64,000 nt of DNA from an uncultured Ruminococcus sp. (lineage in GTDB: Bacteria; Bacillota; Clostridia; Oscillospirales; Acutalibacteraceae): contig CADASG010000009.1 in the NCBI GenBank assembly GCA_902790475.1, forward strand, positions 1 through 64,000, written 5' to 3'. The number at the start of each line of letters is the position of its first letter. Position 1 is the stretch's first letter. The notes under the pieces are model-generated. The model was not told the origin of the DNA. It was given only the letters and a program-made list of their open reading frames with translations, and ran no database searches. Shown piece by piece: positions 42,072 through 51,545 of the stretch. A program made the position numbers and the translations under genes.

Positions 42072-42772
42072 TAGAGTTGAAAGTTGAAAGTTGAAAATTT
42101 CGGTCGGGCAGACAGGTCGGTTTGTTTCCGACGTTTAATTCCCGGTTGGATAAACAGAGGGTTTGAGTTGAGAATTGAGAGTTGAGAGTTTCGGTCGGGC
42201 AGACAGGTCGGTTTGTTTCCGACGTTCGGTGCCCGGTTGGATAAATAGGGGTTAGAATCTTTGCTGATGTCCGAAAAATATCCATTGTCGGCGTAGGGGC
42301 GCGCATTGCGCGTCCGCCCGAGGGTGCAGAGCTAAACTTTTGTTTCTGTCAAAACATACGGACAGGAACACAACCTTTGTCACCGCACCAAAGCCTCCTT
42401 TGTTAAAGGAGGTGGCGCGCCCTAAAGGCGCGACGGAGGATTTACACGGCAGGTGGTTATCTTTACGTTCAGCGTCATTCGATATAGCCTAACGTTGGAA
42501 TCCGGTAGAAAAAAACAGACGTTTGGGAAAATGCAGCACAACGGGCTTGCAATGCAAGCCCCTACAGGGTCTTTTTAGCAGACTTCCGGCGAAACGTCTG
42601 CTAAAACACTAATCATACATAAAAAACAAAATTATAATCAAACGTTTCCTTGAGTAAAGGAAGGCTTCCTTTTAAGGCACATCCTTTCCCGCGAAACGCC
42701 GACACTATATTAATAATCCGACACAAAGTACGCGAAATAAAGTACGCGAAACAAAAAATAGGAGGTATTTGA
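42072..42772. repeat. Repeat island inside the glycogen cluster (families C, D, B)
   Basis: About 700 bases, no gene. Two family-C copies lie at 42075-42154 and 42165-42250 (GTTGAAAG or GTTGAGAG microsatellite, then TTTCGGTCGGGCAGACAGGT, CCCGGTTGGATAAA). Family D lies at 42251-42340 (GTCGGCGTAGGGGCGCGCAT), a related GGCTTGCAATGCAAGCCCCT at 42542-42562, and a reversed family-B copy at 42683-42751. Confidence 0.75.
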
Positions 42773-43984
42773 ATGCAAATGTTCCCAAAAAAGGAGGTTG
42801 TCGCCATGCTGTTGGCAGGCGGTCAGGGCTCACGTCTTGGCGTGCTTACAAAAAAGCTGGCAAAACCTGCCGTACCTTTCGGCGGTAAGTACAGAATAAT
42901 TGACTTTCCGCTCTCTAACTGCGTCAACTCCGGCATTGAGGCGGTAGGAATTTTAACACAGTACCAGCCGCTGATCCTCAATGAGTATATCGGCAACGGT
43001 CAGCCGTGGGATTTAGACGGTATGCACTCGGGCGTGAATTGCCTGAGCCCGTATCAGGCGATCCAGGGCGCCGACTGGTATTCCGGCACTGCAAACGCTA
43101 TTTTCCAGAACATCAACTATATAGAGCGCTACGACCCCGATTACGTGGTGATCCTCTCGGGCGACCATATCTATAAGATGGACTACAACAAAATGCTCGA
43201 GTATCACAAGGAAAAGAACGCCGCCTGCACCATTGCGGTCATTGACGTTCCGATCGAAGAAGCGTCGCGCTTCGGCATCCTCAACACCCATGAGGACGGC
43301 GAGATATATGAATTTGACGAAAAGCCCGAGCACCCCAAGAGCACCAACGCGTCCATGGGCATCTATATTTTCAGCTGGAAAGAGCTTAGAAAGTATTTGA
43401 CCGAGGACGACGCGCTTGAAAATTCCAGCCACGATTTCGGCAAGGACGTGCTCCCTGCCATGCTCAACGCAGGCGAGAGAATGTACGCCTATCCCTTTGA
43501 GGGCTATTGGAAGGACGTCGGAACGATCGACAGCCTTTGGGAAGCCAATATGGATCTGCTCGACCCCAACGTTACACTCGACCTCAAGGACGTGTATTCA
43601 CGCAATCCCATGATGCCTCCGCACTATGTTTCCGCCGACGCGAATATTCAGAATTCACTGATCGCAGACGGCTGCAACGTCGAGGGCGATCTGGAATTCT
43701 CTATCCTGTTCTCGGGCGTCACCGTGGGCAAGGGCGCTACCGTCAATTCCTCGATCATCATGCCCGGTGCAGTGATCGAAGAGGGCGCGGTAGTCAAGTT
43801 TGCAATAGTCGCCGAAAACACCGTGATCAAAAAGGGCGCAAGAGTCGGTCAGAAGCCCGAAGAGGTCGATGACAAGGGAACTTGGGGCATCGCGGTCATC
43901 GGCGAAAACACCGTTATCCCCGAAAACGCCGTGATCAAGGCAAAAGAAATGATTGATAGTGAGGTGGCAGCAAGTGAGAAGTAA
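42773..43984 (+). CDS. glgC: Glucose-1-phosphate adenylyltransferase, catalytic subunit
   Basis: Makes ADP-glucose from glucose-1-phosphate and ATP, the committed step of glycogen synthesis. The 403 residues comprise a nucleotidyltransferase domain and left-handed beta-helix repeats. [29 protein letters not shown] (pyrophosphorylase signature and ATP site) lies near 14-42. [14 protein letters not shown] holds the metal Asp near 128, and [10 protein letters not shown] follows near 182. The beta-helix spans about 290-380. A strong AGGAGGT precedes the ATG. It overlaps glgD by 11 bases, which fits a heteromeric GlgC/GlgD enzyme. Confidence 0.95.
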   Translation: MQMFPKKEVVAMLLAGGQGSRLGVLTKKLAKPAVPFGGKYRIIDFPLSNCVNSGIEAVGILTQYQPLILNEYIGNGQPWDLDGMHSGVNCLSPYQAIQGADWYSGTANAIFQNINYIERYDPDYVVILSGDHIYKMDYNKMLEYHKEKNAACTIAVIDVPIEEASRFGILNTHEDGEIYEFDEKPEHPKSTNASMGIYIFSWKELRKYLTEDDALENSSHDFGKDVLPAMLNAGERMYAYPFEGYWKDVGTIDSLWEANMDLLDPNVTLDLKDVYSRNPMMPPHYVSADANIQNSLIADGCNVEGDLEFSILFSGVTVGKGATVNSSIIMPGAVIEEGAVVKFAIVAENTVIKKGARVGQKPEEVDDKGTWGIAVIGENTVIPENAVIKAKEMIDSEVAASEK

Positions 43985-45083
43985 TGATGTATTAGGCTTT
44001 ATTTTTGCCGGCACACTGGACGAAAAGATCCCCGAGCTTGCCGCGTCGCGAACCACCGCAAGCATACCTGTCGGCGGCAAGTACAGACTCATTGACTTTG
44101 TGCTTTCCAATATGTCGAACTCGGGCGTAAACAACGTGGGCATCGTGGCGAAGAAAAACTTTTTGTCTCTCACCGACCACGTGGGCAACGGCAGCGCCTA
44201 TGACCTTTCCAAAAGAAGAAGCAACCTGACCCTGCTCACTCCCTACGACGGCAAGGCGTTCTCAAATTACGTTGAGACGATATACAACATGCACGGCTAT
44301 ATCGAGCATTGCAGAGAGGAGTATATCCTGTTCTCCACCGGCAATGTAGTTACTAATTTTGACTACGGCGCGCTGTTTGATTTCCATTCAAGGCGCAATG
44401 CCGATATCACGATGATCTATAAAAAAGGCGTGATCCCGGCAGGCTACGACCGCCCCGTTACGCTGGAGATCGGCGAAAACAACAAGGTCACAAAGGTGCT
44501 GGTCAAGCCCGAGAACAACGGCGAAGTCGATAACCATTTTTACGGCTCCGTACTGGTAAAAAAGGATCTGCTGATGACCGAGATCCGCAACGCGCTCAGC
44601 GTCAACGAGCTCGATATCAAAAAGCTGCAGCAGCAAATGGCTGAAAAATACAACGTTTACGCTTATGAAAACAAGGGCTACACCGCGTTTATCAGCTCGA
44701 TAAACTCATACTTTGACTTCAACATGGATCTGATGAAGAAGGAAGTGCGCGACGAGCTGTTCAGTCCAAAGCGTCCGATCTATACCAAGGTGCGCGACGA
44801 CGCTCCGTCACGCTACGGTCTTAACAGCAAGGTCAAGAACTCCATTATCGCTCAGGGCTGCGTAATTGACGGCGAGGTGGAAAACTGCGTGATCTCCAAG
44901 GGCGTTTACGTTGACGAGGGCGCAAAGCTCTCCAACTGCATCGTGATGCAGGACACCAAAATAGGCAAAGACACAAACCTCAACTATGTAATTATTGATA
45001 AGGATGTGGCCATTAAGGACGGACGTTCGCTGATGGGCTTTGATTCTTATCCGATATATATCGCGAAAAAATCAGAAGTTTAA
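43974..45083 (+). CDS. glgD: Glucose-1-phosphate adenylyltransferase, GlgD subunit
   Basis: Regulatory or helper subunit of the Firmicute two-gene ADP-glucose pyrophosphorylase. The 369 residues are related to GlgC, but the N-terminal loop is [21 protein letters not shown] instead of GGQGSRL, and the metal-site GDH is replaced by [12 protein letters not shown] catalytic role alone is therefore unlikely. [20 protein letters not shown] and the C-terminal beta-helix repeats are kept. The start is GTG inside the end of glgC, after GAGGTGG. Confidence 0.92.
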   Translation: MRSNDVLGFIFAGTLDEKIPELAASRTTASIPVGGKYRLIDFVLSNMSNSGVNNVGIVAKKNFLSLTDHVGNGSAYDLSKRRSNLTLLTPYDGKAFSNYVETIYNMHGYIEHCREEYILFSTGNVVTNFDYGALFDFHSRRNADITMIYKKGVIPAGYDRPVTLEIGENNKVTKVLVKPENNGEVDNHFYGSVLVKKDLLMTEIRNALSVNELDIKKLQQQMAEKYNVYAYENKGYTAFISSINSYFDFNMDLMKKEVRDELFSPKRPIYTKVRDDAPSRYGLNSKVKNSIIAQGCVIDGEVENCVISKGVYVDEGAKLSNCIVMQDTKIGKDTNLNYVIIDKDVAIKDGRSLMGFDSYPIYIAKKSEV

Positions 45084-45105
45084 CTTTTATTAGGAGGAAA
45101 ATACC

Positions 45106-46533
45106 ATGAGAATATTATACTGTGCGTCCGAAGCCAATCCGTTCTGCGGCAGCGGCGGACTTGCCGACGTTGCGGGCAGCCTTCCCCATACCCTTTGCAG
45201 AAAGGGTCAGGACTGCCGCATCGTGGTACCGCTTTACGGCACCATTCCCCAGGACTTGAAAAACCAGATGAACTTCATCACCAACTTCACCGTTCCGGTG
45301 GCATGGCGTCACCAGTACTGCGGCTTGTTCTGGGCGCGCTGGAATGACTGCACCTACTATTTCATTGACAATGAATACTACTTCAAGCGCGGCACGCTCT
45401 ACGGTCACTATGACGACGCGGAAAGATTCGCTTTCTTCTCACGCGCTATCCTTGAGATGCTGCCCTATATCGACTTCCATCCCGATATCATCCACTGCAA
45501 CGACTGGCAAACCGCGCTGGTTCCCGTATACTACTATCTGTTCTACTCGCACAGACCCTGGTATTATAATATCAAGAGCTTATTCACCATCCACAACATC
45601 CAGTATCAGGGCGAGTACGGCTGGGAGGTCAACACCGAGTGCGTCGGTATCCCTGCCAACGAGTGCGGCATTTTGGAGATGAACGGCAAGCTGAACATGA
45701 TGAAGGGCGCTATCGAAACCTCGACGCGTGTTTCAACCGTTTCGCCGAGCTACGCCGCAGAGATCAAAGATCCGTGGTACAGCTGGGGTCTGCACGACGA
45801 GCTGAACCTGCGCCACTACAAGCTTTGCGGAATCAAGAACGGCATCGACCAGGCAAGCTACGACCCTGCTACCGACTATCAGCTCTACTGCAACTACACC
45901 AAGGAGGACATGAGCGGCAAGGGCGAGTGTAAGCGCCGCCTTCAGGAGCGCCTCACGCTCGAGGTCAACTGGAGCATCCCGCTGGTCGCAATGGTCACCC
46001 GTCTGGTATCTCACAAGGGTCTGGATCTGGTTCGCATGGGTCTGGAAGAGCTGATGAACACCGAGAACATGCAGTTTGTTATCCTCGGCTCTGGCGACAA
46101 GGAATATGAGGACTACTTCAACTATATGCAGGGCAAATATCCCGGCAGACTGATCTTCTGTCACGGCTTTGTACCCGAGCTCGCCAGAAAGATCTACTCG
46201 GGCGCCGATATCTTCCTGATGCCCTCAGCGCAGGAGCCCTGCGGTCTTTCTCAGATGATCGCGCTGCGCTACGGCACTATCCCCGTTGTTCGCGAGGTAG
46301 GCGGCTTGAAGGACTCCGTATTCGATTCCGCCGACAACTACGGCAACGGCTTCACTTTCAAGAACTACTACACCGCAGACATGCAGCACGCCGTAAGACG
46401 CGCACTGTGGGGTATCCAGGACAACGAAGGCTGGCACCAGCTCATGTGGCGCGCAATGATGAGCGACAACAGCTGGGAACGCTCCGCACAGGACTATATC
46501 AACGTATACAGCGACACCCTCAACTGGGCATAA
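45106..46533 (+). CDS. glgA: Glycogen synthase, GT5
   Basis: Elongates alpha-1,4-glucan from ADP-glucose. The 475 residues have two Rossmann domains. HCNDWQTALVP, FTIHNIQYQGEYG, TRLVSHKGLDLV and MPSAQEPCGLSQMIALRYG (with catalytic Glu) are intact. The KxGGL motif near the N-terminus reads CGSGGLADVAGSLP, so residue 15 is Gly where E. coli has the ADP-glucose-binding Lys15. Variants without this Lys seem to occur in other Clostridia (recollection, not checked). AGGAGG precedes the ATG, 22 bases after glgD. A terminator follows. Confidence 0.93.
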   Translation: MRILYCASEANPFCGSGGLADVAGSLPHTLCRKGQDCRIVVPLYGTIPQDLKNQMNFITNFTVPVAWRHQYCGLFWARWNDCTYYFIDNEYYFKRGTLYGHYDDAERFAFFSRAILEMLPYIDFHPDIIHCNDWQTALVPVYYYLFYSHRPWYYNIKSLFTIHNIQYQGEYGWEVNTECVGIPANECGILEMNGKLNMMKGAIETSTRVSTVSPSYAAEIKDPWYSWGLHDELNLRHYKLCGIKNGIDQASYDPATDYQLYCNYTKEDMSGKGECKRRLQERLTLEVNWSIPLVAMVTRLVSHKGLDLVRMGLEELMNTENMQFVILGSGDKEYEDYFNYMQGKYPGRLIFCHGFVPELARKIYSGADIFLMPSAQEPCGLSQMIALRYGTIPVVREVGGLKDSVFDSADNYGNGFTFKNYYTADMQHAVRRALWGIQDNEGWHQLMWRAMMSDNSWERSAQDYINVYSDTLNWA

Positions 46534-46581
46534 GGCGTTAAGAGATTTTAGTCAGTGATTAATAATTAAAAAAATATTAGG

Positions 46582-46612
46582 CGGTCAGGTTTCCTCCCTG
46601 ACCGCTTTTTTC
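46582..46612 (+). terminator. glgCDA terminator
   Basis: GCGGTCAGG pairs with CCTGACCGC around TTTCCTC, followed by six T. The same hairpin occurs at 863-887. Confidence 0.85.
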
Positions 46613-46613
46613 A

Positions 46614-46853
46614 GTTGAGAGTTGAGAATTGAGAGTTGAGAGTTTTCGGTCGGGTAGATAAGTCGGCATAGTTCCAACGTTCGGTTCCCGGTTGGATAAA
46701 TAGGGGTTAGAATCTTTGCTGATGTTCGAAAAATATCCATTGTCGGCGTAGGGGCGCGCATTGCGCGTCCGCGATTGCTGCGCTAAACGTTATATTTCTA
46801 TCAACACTCGGACAAGAGAAACAACGTTCGCACAGTTTGTGCGTTTCCTCTAC
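46614..46853 (+). repeat. Families C and D after glgA
   Basis: Family C at 46614-46708 and family D at 46709-46789 run in the same order and orientation as at 42165-42340, so this composite block is a direct repeat flanking glgC-glgD-glgA. Confidence 0.8.
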
Positions 46854-47168
46854 ATGTCATTTCGAGCGGTCGGCGTAAGCTGAATTCGCGCAGCGAATAG
46901 CCGAGAAATCTCCCTGATAGGAAACCACGCTTCACCTCAACATGTCATTTCGAGCGGTCGGCGCAAGCCGAATTCGCGCAGCGAATAGTCGAGAAATCTC
47001 CCTGACAGGAAACCACGGTTCACCTCAATATGTCATTTCGAGCGGTCGGCGCAAGCCGAATTCGCGCAGCGAATAGTCGAGAAATCTCCCTGTCAGGGAA
47101 CCACGGTTCACCAACAAGGAGATTTCTCCACGCGTACTGACCACCGGGGCACCCGGTCGAAATGACAT
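46854..47168. repeat. Family-A palindrome with three 88-bp tandem half-units
   Basis: ATGTCATTTCGAGCGGTCGG starts at 46854, 46942 and 47030, an exact 88-base period. Each unit contains GAATTCGCGCAGCGAATAG and CGAGAAATCTCCCTG. The array is closed by an inverted half (GGAGATTTCTCCACGCG ... TCGAAATGACAT) ending at 47168. No coding content. Confidence 0.88.
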
Positions 47169-47355
47169 CGGGAGGTAAGTTGTCAGTATTGCAAAACATG
47201 GTTATAGTTTTATCGCAATCTCCCGGAAATCATCAAACCTCGATATAAAGACGCACTGCGCGTCCCTACGCCGAGGTTTGATAAATTTCGGACTTAATTA
47301 AGAGAGCCTCTGATAATTCAATATCGTGCAGAAGTGCAAGCGAACCATGGCGAAA
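47169..47355. other. Remaining intergenic part before the CobW gene
   Basis: Contains a reversed family-D fragment (47250-47275, GACGCACTGCGCGTCCCTAC) and no gene. Confidence 0.5.
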
Positions 47356-48303
47356 TCACAGGGAATTGTTAGTGGTTCCCATATACTTTTCTATAGCTTC
47401 TTCGCTGAGGTTTTCGCCGATCACTATCACGATATCCTGACCGGAGGAGGTTGGGGTCACGTTCAGCTGCGAGCGCGTGGCATTCAGCTCCAGCCAGCCG
47501 CCGTTGTCGCTGACAAAACCCTTTGCGCGGAACACCTCTCCGCAGGAGGGGTCGCTCATGATCGCCTTTACCGACGAAGTCAGCCGGTTTATGTCAAAGC
47601 TTCTGTTCAAAAAATACAGGGTGCCGTAGCCGCCGTGTTCAGTCAGCCGCTTCACAAAATCAGGTTCCGCGTGACCGCAGCGCGTCAGCGCTTCAAAGTC
47701 GCTGTCGTTAAGCTCGCTCCACGGCTTTGTCAGCACCTCGTCCGCCGAAATGCGTCTGTCGCAGCCGACTTCTTTCAGCGCTTCATTGAGCCGCCCAACG
47801 GTATTTCGGATATCCTCAGGTGAAGCGTACTGAGTTTTGCTCAGCATGATCTTGCCTGCAACCGCCGCCTGAGAAGCGAGCAGATACGAAGAATCCCTGC
47901 TCAGCTCGCGGTCTGTTTTAGCGTCAGCTACGGTTATCACACTGCCCGGCTCGTACCAGCGGTCGAGCGGACTTTCGTGCAGCGAATCGAAAAACTCGTC
48001 CACGTCAAAAATCCCCGACGGCTCGATAATCACGCGGTCGCAGCCGCTCATGGCAAGCGCGATCAGCTTGGTTTTAAAGCGGCGGCGGTGACAGTCCGCG
48101 TCACACGCGCCTGCCACCATTTCAAGAATGCAGTTGTCGCCCTCCAGTTCACTGAGCATGAGCATATCGGCGTTGACCGCGCCGTAATCGTTCTCGAGTA
48201 TACCTACGCGGTATCCTTGGCGAAGCAGATACGCCGCGTACAGTTTTAAGAATGTGGTCTTTCCTGCGCCCAGAAAGCCGGTGATCAAGTCTGCCTTGAT
48301 CAT
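47356..48303 (-). CDS. CobW/G3E-family P-loop GTPase
   Basis: G3E GTPases (CobW, YjiA, HypB, UreG) load metals or help cofactor insertion. There are 315 residues. Walker A is TGFLGAGKTTFLK near 7-19. GILENDYGAVNADM gives the switch region. CILEMVAGACDADCHRRRF replaces the usual CxCC motif with a more widely spaced Cys pair. VIIEPSGIFD is the E-P-S-G motif, and SKTQYASPE stands at the NKxD position (atypical). A CobW C-terminal-like region follows. It overlaps the flavodoxin gene by four bases. The metal or partner is unknown. Confidence 0.8.
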   Translation of the reverse strand: MIKADLITGFLGAGKTTFLKLYAAYLLRQGYRVGILENDYGAVNADMLMLSELEGDNCILEMVAGACDADCHRRRFKTKLIALAMSGCDRVIIEPSGIFDVDEFFDSLHESPLDRWYEPGSVITVADAKTDRELSRDSSYLLASQAAVAGKIMLSKTQYASPEDIRNTVGRLNEALKEVGCDRRISADEVLTKPWSELNDSDFEALTRCGHAEPDFVKRLTEHGGYGTLYFLNRSFDINRLTSSVKAIMSDPSCGEVFRAKGFVSDNGGWLELNATRSQLNVTPTSSGQDIVIVIGENLSEEAIEKYMGTTNNSL

Positions 48304-48794
48304 GCTTCGTTCTCCGTCAGCCGACGGCAAAAGTCATCGATCTTTTTCGCGGCCTCCCCGCTCTTGTTCTTCGGCTCAACAAGTGCCAGCTCGGCAGCCA
48401 GGCTGTCCGCGTCAAGTGCTTTTGTCAGCTTGGCAAGCGCCTTTTGGTCTCCGCTGCCCATGAAGCAGACGAATGCCGCCTTGCGCATTCGGCGCAGCTC
48501 TTCTCGTTGTTCCTCAATAAAAGTCCTCAGCGGCGGTGCGAATGAGCTTGCCCACACGGGCGAGCCGATAATCACCGTGTCATATTTGTCCGCGTTGAAC
48601 GAATAGGGCTGCAGCGCAGGCTTCGCGCCCATTATCGCGCTTTTACCGCCCCAAAAATATTTTTTGAATCCGGTGTCGGGATATTGCTTAACGGGAACGA
48701 GCTCCAGTGTGTCCGCTCCGATCCGCTTCGCGATAGCCTCGGCAACTAACTTTGAGTTGCCGCTCATGGAATAGTATACTATAACAGCGTTCAT
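48300..48794 (-). CDS. Flavodoxin
   Basis: Small FMN electron carrier of 164 residues. VIVYYSMSGNSKLVAEAIA (about 4-22) is the phosphate-binding loop. YDTVIIGSPVWASSFAPPLRTFI holds the WA flavin-stacking motif near 80-90, and FVCFMGSGDQKA follows. Resembles flavodoxin_4/NAD(P)H-oxidoreductase-like types common in Clostridia. AAAGG lies eight bases before the chosen ATG. It is upstream of and coupled to the CobW-type GTPase. Confidence 0.87.
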   Translation of the reverse strand: MNAVIVYYSMSGNSKLVAEAIAKRIGADTLELVPVKQYPDTGFKKYFWGGKSAIMGAKPALQPYSFNADKYDTVIIGSPVWASSFAPPLRTFIEEQREELRRMRKAAFVCFMGSGDQKALAKLTKALDADSLAAELALVEPKNKSGEAAKKIDDFCRRLTENEA

Positions 48795-48925
48795 AATCAT
48801 TACCTTTCCGCAATCATTTATAGAGCCTGAACAGCTTAGTGCCGAATGTACCGAACAGGCTCTTTTATTATACCCTCATTCGCCGCAGATTCCAATAGAC
48901 ATAATAAGGGAACCTCTAACAAATA

Positions 48926-48970
48926 AAAACCTCCCACAGCGATTCTTTTTTCCATTGCGGGAGGTTTTGC
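48926..48970 (-). terminator. Terminator after the amylase gene
   Basis: AAAACCTCCC pairs with GGGAGGTTTT around a long loop; T-rich on both ends. Confidence 0.65.
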
Positions 48971-49042
48971 TTTTATTTTGTTTTATTCGTTTTATTCGGG
49001 GTTATGCAAAGTATGTGCACAACGCCTTAACATTAAATCGGA

Positions 49043-51274
49043 TTATTTCAGATATGCGCCGTTGGTGCCGATTTTGCCGCTGATGCCTTTGAAGCCGGAA
49101 GCGCAGCATACATACACGCGCATGTTGCCCTTGCTGATTCCGCTGACGTTCAGTGTGCCGCCGGAAACCGTCTTAACGTCGCCGGTAACCGCGTCGATAT
49201 ACTTGCCGTTGGGCAGACCGGAGAAGCTTCCGCCGCCGGAGATGGCTACGCAGGCGAGGCTGTCGACGCCGTTTGCTGTGTAGCGGCGTACAAAGGACAT
49301 TCCGCCGCCGCCGACTGACTTGTACTGACCCTTTTGCAGAGCAGGTACCGCGCGTCTGATAAGGTTGAGCTGGCGCATATGGTTGGCAAGCGGAGCAGAC
49401 AGGGTGCTGCTCACTGTGCCGCTCGCGTTATATTTGCCGAAATCGCTGGCTGTAACGCTGCCCTCCAGATTTGTTCCGAAGTAAGCGCGTCCTGTTTGTT
49501 CAAGCGGCTTGTTGGGACCGACGTCGATCGGGCAGTCCTTCTTGAACTCAGTCTCGGTTCCGTAGAAAATACAGGGGATTCCGCGGAAGGTGAACATCAG
49601 GTTCATGTTTTCAGCCCATGCCTGAGCGCCGCCTCTGTAGCGGTAATCCTGCTGACCGTCGGGACCGTAGTCGTGAGAGTCAACATACATTACGTTCCAT
49701 GTGGAATCGTTGAAATACTTATCTTCTTCCAGACCCTTGCTGTAAGCGTCGTAGGCGTTGCCGAAGCTCCAGTGCATGGTAAAGTCGATGGTGCCGGTGC
49801 GGTTCGACTTGCTGTAGTCGGGAGTATGATAGTTCATGCCGTTAAGTGTGGCGTTGCTCGAGGTGAGAGCGCCGGCGCTGTTGGAGTGCTCCTGATAGTG
49901 CTTAACGGCGTTTTCGTTGTTTGACTTCTGGTCGGTCTTTGACCAGTTGCTTGTCCACTTGCTCTCGGTCTCCTTCCAGCCGTAGAACGGGCAGGAGCTT
50001 GCCATGATGCCGTGGTTCCACACGTCGCGCACACGGGCGCAGACCTCGCCGAAGATATAGAAGTTCTCGATCTTGTTAAATACGGGGAAGAACGCATGGT
50101 TGAGAGTCCAGCGGCTGATGTGCTTTTCGGTGTCAAGACGGAAAGCGTCAACGCCCATGTTGGCATAATCCATGTAACTGTCGGTCAAATACTTCGCTAC
50201 AGTGGGGTTCTCGGTGTTGACGTCAACACAGTCGTCCGCGATCTGACCAGTCTGCTCAGTGAAGGTCTCCCAGTCCATGGCTGCGCCGTGGTGATAATTA
50301 TTGGCGGGATCCTTGCTGTCCTCTTTCATGCACGCCAGTCTTGCACCGTACTGTGCGCTTGGATTCAAGCTGTTGTAGTTGGAATAGTATTTTGCCAGAG
50401 GACCGTTGGGGTTGATTTCCAGCGAATCGATACTGCCCAAATCCTGAACGGAGCTGTATTTTCTGTTGAACATGGGGCAGAGAGTTTTTTCGCCGAAGTT
50501 ACCGGTGTGGTTCCACACTACGTCCTGGATTATTTTCAGACCCTTTTTGTGGGCAGCGTCAATAACGTCTTGGAACGTTACGCCCTTGCTCTCGTAACGC
50601 GGATCGACTTTGGCAAAGTCAAAGGCATGGTAGCCGTGGTAGTCGTAGCCCGAGCAGTTCTCTACAACGGGAGTGATCCAAACCGCTGTGAAGCCCAGTG
50701 CCTTGATGTAGTCAAGTCTTTCGATCAAGCCCTTGAAGTCTCCGCGCCAGGGGGTGTCGGAATCGGGGTTGTTTGCCTTTTTATCCTCCCAGCAGTGGAC
50801 GTTGTTGCTTTTGTCTCCGTCATAGAAACGGGTGGTGATCAGAAAATAGATGGAATCCTCGCGCAGATCGCTGCGTTTCCATTGATTGATATCGTCCCAG
50901 TGATGGTCGTACCAACGGCCGTCTTTGTACCACCATTCGCCGGCGGATTCTCTTGAAAGCTCCTCGCCCTGCTTGCCGTTTGTCACCGTCATAAAGTTGA
51001 TTTTGGTGACGTTCGCAAAGCTGTACCTGTAGGTGTTGTCTCCCTCCGCAGTCATTTTGGGACCCGGATAGGTCGTGGTGATGTTGTTCGGCAGACTGTT
51101 CCAATAGTAAATATTTGGCGTGCCGCCTTCGTTGTAGATATGGACGGTAATGCCTCCTGCGGCAACGGCTTCGCCTGCGTCATCTTCCACGGCGGCGGTA
51201 ACCGAAATAGCGCCTGCCGTACAGATAACACACACAGCCAATACCAGAGCCAATATCTTTTTGAACTGTGCCAT
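49043..51274 (-). CDS. Secreted alpha-amylase, GH13 with N-terminal starch-binding module
   Basis: Extracellular starch-degrading enzyme of 743 residues with a signal peptide (about 1-27). A CBM26-like module follows (about 40-125: ITVHIYNEGGTPNIYYWN, with aromatic Trp/Tyr residues). The GH13 barrel begins near SIYFLITTRFYDGD. Catalytic residues are the nucleophile Asp in AFRLDTEKH near 381, the acid Glu in IFGEVC near 409 and Asp in YVDSHD near 532. A C-terminal beta domain follows. There is no dockerin or sortase signal, so it is probably free or held by its binding module. A strong AAGGAGG precedes the ATG. It supplies glucose for the adjacent glycogen genes (inference). Confidence 0.93.
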   Translation of the reverse strand: MAQFKKILALVLAVCVICTAGAISVTAAVEDDAGEAVAAGGITVHIYNEGGTPNIYYWNSLPNNITTTYPGPKMTAEGDNTYRYSFANVTKINFMTVTNGKQGEELSRESAGEWWYKDGRWYDHHWDDINQWKRSDLREDSIYFLITTRFYDGDKSNNVHCWEDKKANNPDSDTPWRGDFKGLIERLDYIKALGFTAVWITPVVENCSGYDYHGYHAFDFAKVDPRYESKGVTFQDVIDAAHKKGLKIIQDVVWNHTGNFGEKTLCPMFNRKYSSVQDLGSIDSLEINPNGPLAKYYSNYNSLNPSAQYGARLACMKEDSKDPANNYHHGAAMDWETFTEQTGQIADDCVDVNTENPTVAKYLTDSYMDYANMGVDAFRLDTEKHISRWTLNHAFFPVFNKIENFYIFGEVCARVRDVWNHGIMASSCPFYGWKETESKWTSNWSKTDQKSNNENAVKHYQEHSNSAGALTSSNATLNGMNYHTPDYSKSNRTGTIDFTMHWSFGNAYDAYSKGLEEDKYFNDSTWNVMYVDSHDYGPDGQQDYRYRGGAQAWAENMNLMFTFRGIPCIFYGTETEFKKDCPIDVGPNKPLEQTGRAYFGTNLEGSVTASDFGKYNASGTVSSTLSAPLANHMRQLNLIRRAVPALQKGQYKSVGGGGMSFVRRYTANGVDSLACVAISGGGSFSGLPNGKYIDAVTGDVKTVSGGTLNVSGISKGNMRVYVCCASGFKGISGKIGTNGAYLK

Positions 51275-51510
51275 TGATACTCCTCCTTATAGTGAAAATT
51301 CTAACTATACAATATATATTATATGATATGTATTTATTGCTATTTTTCTTTATTAGAAAAATAAAATTTCTTCCCTGCCAAAAAAGCAAACCGAAATTTA
51401 TTGAACTTTCACAAACCCGACCCCTATTTTGCTCTTGCGTGGAAAATGTTGAAAAAAAGCAAACGGTTTTCATTATAAACAGTAATGCCGGGGCTTTTTA
51501 AAAAATCAGA
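51275..51510. other. AT-rich divergent intergenic region
   Basis: Upstream regions of the amylase (minus) and mgtE (plus). AT-rich, no gene seen. A precise amylase promoter could not be picked. Confidence 0.45.
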
Positions 51511-51539
51511 TTGACAACAGCTTAAAAATGGAATACAAT
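51511..51539 (+). promoter_or_regulatory. mgtE promoter
   Basis: TTGACA, 17 bases, TACAAT, leaving a leader of about 225 bases. Confidence 0.8.
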
Positions 51540-51545
51540 AAAAAG

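Noticed and set aside
46854-47168. CRISPR array
   Set aside because: The 88-bp units are alike over their whole length, with no unique spacers and no cas genes; it is a palindromic repeat family.
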